The notes beneath the pieces are model-generated. The model had not been told where the DNA came from, searched no databases, and saw nothing but the letters and a program-made list of their open reading frames with translations. Both the position numbers and the translations under genes were made by a program. 64,000 nt of DNA, from positions 24,682 through 88,681 of the forward strand of contig NZ_SOZE01000024.1 in NCBI RefSeq assembly GCF_004519315.1, read 5' to 3'. Below, piece after piece: positions 59,940 to 64,000 of the stretch. The stretch comes from Mucilaginibacter psychrotolerans (GTDB lineage: Bacteria; Bacteroidota; Bacteroidia; Sphingobacteriales; Sphingobacteriaceae). Each line of letters opens with the position of its first letter. Within the stretch, counting starts at the first letter, position 1.

Positions 59940-60875
59940 ATGCAGCAAAAGCCCCCTTCGTTTGTATTTCCCCCGCAGTTGATCAATTGGTTGATGTTCA
60001 TTTCGATATGCCTTATCTGGGGAAGTTCGTTTATTTTGATGAAACTGGGCTTGTATGATGATGCGCGCCAACCCTTGCTCACAGCGTCGCAGGTAGCTGC
60101 CATCCGGCTCATTAGTGCGGGAATAGTGCTTACGCCGGTTTTGCTGAGGCACCGCAGCAAGATACCCTTCAGGCTCTCGGGCTGGCTGGTATTCTCAGGT
60201 TTTTTCGGCAGTTTTCTGCCGGCCTTTTTGTTCTGCATTGCCGAAACCAAAATAGATAGCGCACTGGCAGGCACGCTCAATTCGCTCACGCCTATATTCG
60301 CCATCATCTTCGGATTTATATTTTTCGGCAACAAAATACCTATCAGCCAGGTGCTGGGTATCCTCATCGGTTTCGGGGGCATTGTGCTGTTATATGTGGT
60401 GCAGAAGCATACAGGGTATGGGCAAATAAGCTATGCCGCGCTGGTAATATTGGCTACGGTGTTTTACGCTTTGAATATTATTATGGTGAAACGGCACCTC
60501 GGTGGCGTTAGCCCTATTATTATCACTTCTTTTAGCCTTATTGCCGTAGGACTGCCTTCGCTGGTTATATTGTGGCAAACGGGGTTCTTTGCTTTGCCCT
60601 TGCACGAGTACAAGTATATCAAAGCCTGCCTGGCGGTTTGCACCCTGGGCATGCTGGGCACCGCCCTGGCATGGATGCTGTTTTACGCGCTGGTGCAACG
60701 CACCAGCGTGCTGTTTACCTCTACGGCTAGCTATGGCGTGCCTTTCGTAGCCTTTGGCTGGGGCTGGTATTATGGCGAAACCATTACCTTATGGCAAATA
60801 GGTTGCCTGCTTATTATATTGGGTGGCGTGTACCTTACGCGTGTTGATTTTGGGAAATTGCGTTTGAAATCTTAG
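59940..60875 (+). CDS. EamA/DMT superfamily transporter
   Basis: 311 residues from ATG 59940 (MQQKPPSFVFPPQL); the ATG at 59922 is upstream of a near-consensus promoter (TTATTTTG) and less likely. Ten membrane helices in two EamA halves: LMFISICLIWGSSFILMKLG and ALAGTLNSLTPIFAIIFG in the first, then ATVFYALNIIMVKRHLGG and QRTSVLFTSTASYGVPFVAF in the second. Exports metabolites or amino acids; substrate unknown. Its TAG stop is the first three bases of the repeat element at 60873. Confidence 0.9.
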   Translation: MQQKPPSFVFPPQLINWLMFISICLIWGSSFILMKLGLYDDARQPLLTASQVAAIRLISAGIVLTPVLLRHRSKIPFRLSGWLVFSGFFGSFLPAFLFCIAETKIDSALAGTLNSLTPIFAIIFGFIFFGNKIPISQVLGILIGFGGIVLLYVVQKHTGYGQISYAALVILATVFYALNIIMVKRHLGGVSPIIITSFSLIAVGLPSLVILWQTGFFALPLHEYKYIKACLAVCTLGMLGTALAWMLFYALVQRTSVLFTSTASYGVPFVAFGWGWYYGETITLWQIGCLLIILGGVYLTRVDFGKLRLKS

Positions 60876-61599
60876 CGATGGGTTTGAAACCCTCGAGTGT
60901 TCGGAGCATAGTGTTCAATCAGTTTGTCGATCTATTTGAACATAGCTAACTCAGAATGCAGCTGTATTCCGTCGACTAAAAGTCGACGGCAATGAAGGTG
61001 GGTTTGCGGTCGTTGGCGTAAATTAAAGTATGGTAAAAAGTGATGCACCTTTGTTGCCGATCCATTATGGAACGGATAAGCTGTATCCCGTCGACTAAAA
61101 GTCGACGGCAATGAAGGTGGGTTTGCGGTCGTTGGCGTAAATTAAAGTATGGTAAAAAGTGATGCACCTTCATTGTCGATCCATTATGGAACGGATAATT
61201 TGTATCCCGTCGACTAAAAGTCGACGGCAATGAAGTTGGGTTTGCGGTCGTTGGCGTAAATTAAAGTATGGTAAAAAGTGATGCACCTTTGTTGCCGATC
61301 CATTATGGAACGGATAATTTGTATCCCGTCGACTAAAAGTCGACGGCAATGAAGGTGGGTTTGCGGTCGTTGGCGTAAATTAAAGTATGGTAAAAAATGA
61401 TGCACCTTTGTTGTCGATCCATTATGGAACTGATAAGCTGTATTCCGTCGACTAAAAGTCGACGGCAATGAAGTTGGGTTTGCGGTCGTTGGCGTAAATT
61501 AAAGTATGGTAAAAAGTGATGCACCTTTGTTGTCGATCCATTTATGGAACGGATAAGCTTTAAGGGTTTCGAACACTCGGTGTTTCAAACCCATCGCTA
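60873..61599. mobile_element. 727-bp element: inverted ends around a tandem-repeat array
   Basis: Left end TAGCGATGGGTTTGAAAC..CGAGTGTTCG (60873-60903) and right end (61570-61599) are inverted copies that differ only by one indel and one base. Between them lie a short unique segment and five 119-bp repeats. It begins at the stop codon of the transporter and ends 11 bases before the stop of the hypothetical gene. Confidence 0.75.
60969..61563. repeat. Five tandem 119-bp repeats with palindromic core
   Basis: Units begin at 60969, 61088, 61207, 61326 and 61445, each with CCGTCGACT-AAA-AGTCGACGG then GCAATGAAGGTGGGTTTGCG, AAATTAAAGTATGGTAAAAA and a GATCCATTATGGAAC palindrome. Differences are a handful of single bases. 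119 is not divisible by three, so the ORFs crossing units are not real genes. The core hairpin belongs to the ATTGCCG family. Confidence 0.95.
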
Positions 61600-61610
61600 C
61601 GGTTTCAAGC

Positions 61611-61880
61611 TTAAATCAACACCTTATCCAGTTCCTCCATCGCTATCACTCCCACATCTTCACCTTTAAGCACCACTATCACCGTCTCTTTATCCTTTCG
61701 CAATTGCAGCCGGCCCTTAAATAGGCGTGTTTCTGCCGATGCCAGGAAGCGTTTGAGGGCGCCCGGGCTTTCTTTACGGCAAGCAAGTTCCGCAGTGCCA
61801 TCACTTATAATAAGGCGCAGTTGTTTACCGGATGGCTGCACCAAAAACCACATGTTGCCGGATAGTTGTTGGTTAAACAT
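61611..61880 (-). CDS. Hypothetical small protein, 89 aa
   Basis: Not recognised. Soluble: QPSGKQLRLIISDGTAELACR, LFKGRLQLRKDKETVIVVLKGEDVG in parts, ending MEELDKVLI. A beta-rich fold is likely. Its stop codon lies 11 bases from the right end of the 727-bp element. Codon usage looks ordinary. Confidence 0.55.
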   Translation of the reverse strand: MFNQQLSGNMWFLVQPSGKQLRLIISDGTAELACRKESPGALKRFLASAETRLFKGRLQLRKDKETVIVVLKGEDVGVIAMEELDKVLI

Positions 61881-61992
61881 AAAACGATGTTTTTGATGTT
61901 TTCAAAATACAAAAAAAAGCAAACTTAGTGCTAAAATAATCGCCGAAACTATTTAGCTCGACCGCTGTTGTGCAAGCATACCCTCATAAGCC

Positions 61993-62331
61993 ATGAAGCC
62001 CATATTTTTTACAGTAGGAGAAAACCTAAAGGTAATGATTATCCCGAATACGGTTGCGCATTTAGATGGCCATGAAATAATTACACGTACCTACAATGTT
62101 TACCGTAACAAGGGGGTGGAGGATGCGGACTCGATAGATAGAAAAGAAAGCGAACTGCTGCTGACCAAAAAATCGAGCCCGGATTATATGGGCTTGATCA
62201 CATTTGAATCGCCCGGTAAACTGTTTACTTACTCTGCCGACGGCGGGCAGCCACTCACAATGGCCAATATACAACAGGTTATAGATAACCTTACCCACCA
62301 TCGCGATAATCCGGGTTTGTGGGAGATATAA
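61993..62331 (+). CDS. Hypothetical protein, 112 aa
   Basis: Not recognised. Soluble, beta-rich: IFFTVGENLKVMIIPNTVAH, then LLLTKKSSPDYMGLITFESPGK and a final helix ANIQQVIDNLTHHRDNPG. No signal peptide. Convergent gene spacing on both sides gives no functional hint. Confidence 0.6.
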   Translation: MKPIFFTVGENLKVMIIPNTVAHLDGHEIITRTYNVYRNKGVEDADSIDRKESELLLTKKSSPDYMGLITFESPGKLFTYSADGGQPLTMANIQQVIDNLTHHRDNPGLWEI

Positions 62332-62360
62332 TGATTTAGCCATTTATGTTTACCATTGTT

Positions 62361-62368
62361 TAACTTTG
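62361..62368 (+). promoter_or_regulatory. Candidate -7 element (TAACTTTG)
   Basis: Exact TAnnTTTG match 18 bases before the ATG at 62386, inside the first codons of a longer ORF start, so the ATG at 62386 is preferred. Confidence 0.4.
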
Positions 62369-62385
62369 CGTATCGCATCAGGATA

Positions 62386-62547
62386 ATGGATAATCAACCG
62401 AAAATAAGACCGGAATGGGTGCCTGAAGCCTACAAAGAGCAGCAGCAGCAGCCCACCGTTAATGCCGCCCCCTGCAATCCCCCCGTTTACCACAACCCTT
62501 TCCTGAAAAAGCCGGGCAAGAAAAATCTAAAGGCGGGGCCACGTTGA
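62386..62547 (+). CDS. Hypothetical Pro/Gln-rich small protein, 53 aa
   Basis: From ATG 62386 (MDNQPKIRPEWVPEAY). Contains a QQQQ run and a Pro/Asn-rich stretch, ending in a basic tail (KKPGKKNLKAGPR). Low complexity and without recognised domain; real expression is suggested by the promoter only. Confidence 0.45.
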   Translation: MDNQPKIRPEWVPEAYKEQQQQPTVNAAPCNPPVYHNPFLKKPGKKNLKAGPR

Positions 62548-62628
62548 GCCGACTATGCTAACGCCGCTGCGTGATGCACATCATTTCCCGGAGTGCCCCA
62601 TATCATTAAGAATCAACTGTTCATCATC

Positions 62629-62636
62629 TACTTTTG
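62629..62636 (+). promoter_or_regulatory. Candidate -7 element (TACTTTTG)
   Basis: Exact match, 17 bases before the ATG at 62653; -33 region not obvious. Confidence 0.45.
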
Positions 62637-62652
62637 ATAAAAAAACAAGACG

Positions 62653-63093
62653 ATGAATCAGCTAAAATCAGTAATCTATTCTATCCTGATAATTACCACT
62701 ATGGTGTTTACTGCACGTGCCCAGCAACACCAAATGGCAACGCAGCAATTGATGATTGACGGCAAGGGCGGCATCTACAGCCACGATGGCACCAAACTGG
62801 GTTATATAGACAGAGACAATGTGGCCCGCAACAATGCCGGCAACAGGGTTTATGCTATTGATAAAAATGGCAACGTAGTTGATGCCCAGGGCAAAAACCT
62901 GGGTAAGGCCGGCAAAAATGGGGTGTATTACAGCGTTGCCGGTGAAACCATCCTCTCCGTTAAGGACCTTGATGCCGACAAATGCGCCATTTTAGACCCC
63001 AAGGGCCATAGCTATGGTACCGTTCATAAAAACTACAAGCAGCATGCCTGCGCTGTCCATTGCTTTTTTCTGGAGAAAAAAGCAAAAAAGTAA
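62653..63093 (+). CDS. Secreted repeat protein, beta-flower type
   Basis: 146 residues. Signal peptide ends at FTARAQ. The mature part has short G-rich beta repeats, each like D-G/K-xx-G-x-xY/V (GKGGIYSHDGTKLGYID, then AGNRVYAIDKNGNVVDAQG and GKAGKNGVYYSVAG), resembling the five-fold beta-flower proteins of Bacteroidota. Function unknown; two cysteines near the C-terminus (ACAVHC) may form a disulfide. Followed by a strong terminator. Confidence 0.72.
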   Translation: MNQLKSVIYSILIITTMVFTARAQQHQMATQQLMIDGKGGIYSHDGTKLGYIDRDNVARNNAGNRVYAIDKNGNVVDAQGKNLGKAGKNGVYYSVAGETILSVKDLDADKCAILDPKGHSYGTVHKNYKQHACAVHCFFLEKKAKK

Positions 63094-63124
63094 GATTGTT
63101 TTGATGTGATGTGTTAACAAGGGC

Positions 63125-63156
63125 GAAGGCCTCCGGTTGAGGTGACCGGGGCCTTC
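63125..63156 (+). terminator. Rho-independent-type terminator
   Basis: GAAGGC-CCGGT pairs with ACCGG-GGCCTTC across a 7-base loop, followed by TTTA, 32 bases after the stop at 63093. Confidence 0.7.
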
Positions 63157-63324
63157 TTTAGTTTGCGGGAAAGATGTTCACCTGCACCGCGGCGATCATT
63201 CGCGGCGCGGATAGCAATAGGTGCCCTGCTTTACAAAAAAATAACAGCAAAATAATACAAAAGGCTGCTTGCGCCATACATTGCAGACATTATTATAAAT
63301 AATATTGCAGAATAAAGCAATATA

Positions 63325-63876
63325 ATGATAATCCCCCCCGATAATTTAAACAACGCAAATAAAAACGGGTTGCTAACTACCTTGTTATTTGTGATAACGG
63401 CCCTTTGCTGTAGCATGCAAATTTGCAATGCCCAGCAAACACCCGCATATCCCCGTGTGGCGGGCTACTTCAGCGTTATTGAACCTATTGGCACCTGGAA
63501 CAAGGATGGCTTTACCAGCAATTTCTCGGGGGCGTACACCATCGGCTTCCCTTTTGGACTAAACCTGCTCAAAAGCGATAAATTCGGCATCAGCTTTGAA
63601 GTAGCGCCCAGCATCCGCACCGAAAAGAATGTCTCCAAAGTGAGCAGCGTGCTGTTCCATCCGGGGGCCATGTTCCGCTTTCAGCGTGGGTTTACGTTTA
63701 TCGGCCGTATGGCCTTCGAAACCAACGGGCGCTTCGGTTTTACGCCGGTATTTAATCAGCGCATCATTAAAGGTAAAGATGCTGCCATGTTCCTCTCAGT
63801 ACCTATCCCGGTTAGGTTTGGTAACGGGGTGCCGACATCAATAGGCACGGGGTTGCAAGTGGGAGTGTCGTTTTAG
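63325..63876 (+). CDS. Hypothetical outer-membrane protein, 183 aa
   Basis: Signal peptide with hydrophobic core (LLTTLLFVITALCCSMQICNA) is preceded by a polar stretch; the mature part is beta-rich with alternating hydrophobics (SGAYTIGFPFGLNLL, FGISFEVAPSIRTEKN, MFRFQRGFTFIGRMAFE) and ends in Phe (GLQVGVSF), a common beta-barrel ending. Small outer-membrane barrel of unknown function. Gene ends about 120 bases before the window edge; nothing was recognised after it. Confidence 0.65.
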   Translation: MIIPPDNLNNANKNGLLTTLLFVITALCCSMQICNAQQTPAYPRVAGYFSVIEPIGTWNKDGFTSNFSGAYTIGFPFGLNLLKSDKFGISFEVAPSIRTEKNVSKVSSVLFHPGAMFRFQRGFTFIGRMAFETNGRFGFTPVFNQRIIKGKDAAMFLSVPIPVRFGNGVPTSIGTGLQVGVSF

Positions 63877-64000
63877 AATTGTCTGAATCAGAATTGCTAT
63901 GTATAAAAGTGATAGGACAGCATACGGCAAAGGCCGGATGCTATTATAATTAAAAGAAAGATACCTCAAACTGCTATGTGCGGTCATTCCTAAGCCGGGA

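Noticed and set aside
60976..61524. Three overlapping minus-strand ORFs of 63-84 codons
   Set aside because: They exist only because the tandem repeat lacks stops in one frame; 119 is not a multiple of 3, so each unit is read in another frame.
60969..61563. CRISPR-like array (regular repeats)
   Set aside because: The 119-bp units are almost identical over their whole length; there are no short repeats with variable spacers and no cas genes.

Overview
The window reads as a chromosomal segment of a Bacteroidota bacterium, most likely family Sphingobacteriaceae (Mucilaginibacter/Pedobacter-like). This is inferred from gene content: a type IX secretion C-terminal domain, SusC/OMP-type barrels with carboxypeptidase-like N-terminal domains, a DUF5686 protein, an ExbB-ExbD-TonB-folC cluster, an HU-like/SPOR fusion, and promoters of the TTG-N17-19-TAnnTTTG type. 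No rRNA, tRNA, CRISPR array or phage module was seen. Coding density is high and most genes are housekeeping or envelope functions. The unusual part is the intergenic DNA, which holds many different palindromic and tandem repeat families.

Layout. 1-5.5 kb: 5'-truncated M3 oligoendopeptidase, DUF4291 protein, a secreted single-span protein, PAP2 phosphatase and an APC amino acid permease. 5.5-8.4 kb: AT-rich accessory patch with unknown small genes, GGA-loop hairpins and a RelE/ParE-type toxin-antitoxin pair. 8.4-12.2 kb: Kup potassium transporter, a near cargo-less T9SS CTD protein and a fumarylacetoacetate hydrolase. 12.4-15.2 kb: M23 peptidase and Bcp peroxiredoxin, separated by a low-GC membrane-protein gene flanked by a perfect 28-bp direct repeat. 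15.3-17.4 kb: ECF sigma factor, a seven-repeat membrane protein and a CpxP/Spy-like periplasmic protein, probably one regulatory operon. 17.5-21.7 kb: DUF1634 and KTSC proteins, then a REP/RAYT element (single-copy Y1 transposase with GTAG-headed hairpins) sitting between two copies of the 3' end of an outer-membrane receptor gene. 21.9-26.5 kb: serine hydrolase, DinB, DUF885 lipoprotein, a 195-bp element with perfect 17-bp terminal inverted repeats and a DUF5808 protein. 26.5-30.4 kb (minus): guaA, a PBP1-like lipoprotein and an RsmB-type RNA methyltransferase in tight overlap. 30.8-36.7 kb: acetyltransferases, VOC protein, DUF5686 outer-membrane protein and aldo/keto reductase. 36.9-39.5 kb: large SNF2 ATPase. 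39.9-49.6 kb (minus): one envelope-energisation operon (1033-aa TPR protein, beta-barrel, HU/SPOR protein, ExbB/TolQ, ExbD, TonB, folC). 49.9-52.6 kb: PIN-domain toxin-antitoxin pair, DUF922-like protein, response regulator and two paralogous mini zinc-ribbon proteins (one not an ATG-start ORF). 52.8-60.9 kb: M16 protease, sugar-nucleotidyltransferase-like protein, M42 aminopeptidase, GNAT, DUF1801 and an EamA transporter. 60.9-61.6 kb: 727-bp element with inverted ends around five 119-bp tandem repeats. 61.6-63.9 kb: small unknown proteins.

The best candidate for something under-described is a recurrent architecture at gene 3' ends. In three places (M23 peptidase, outer-membrane receptor, folC) the last 28-64 bp of a gene, including its stop codon, are duplicated on the far side of an insert; in two of them the copies differ mostly by synonymous changes. 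Several other repeat elements begin or end exactly at stop codons. Some inserts carry REP/RAYT or hairpin families, which points to mobile or recombinogenic DNA that targets gene 3' ends and restores them. This is inference from one window and needs comparison with related genomes.
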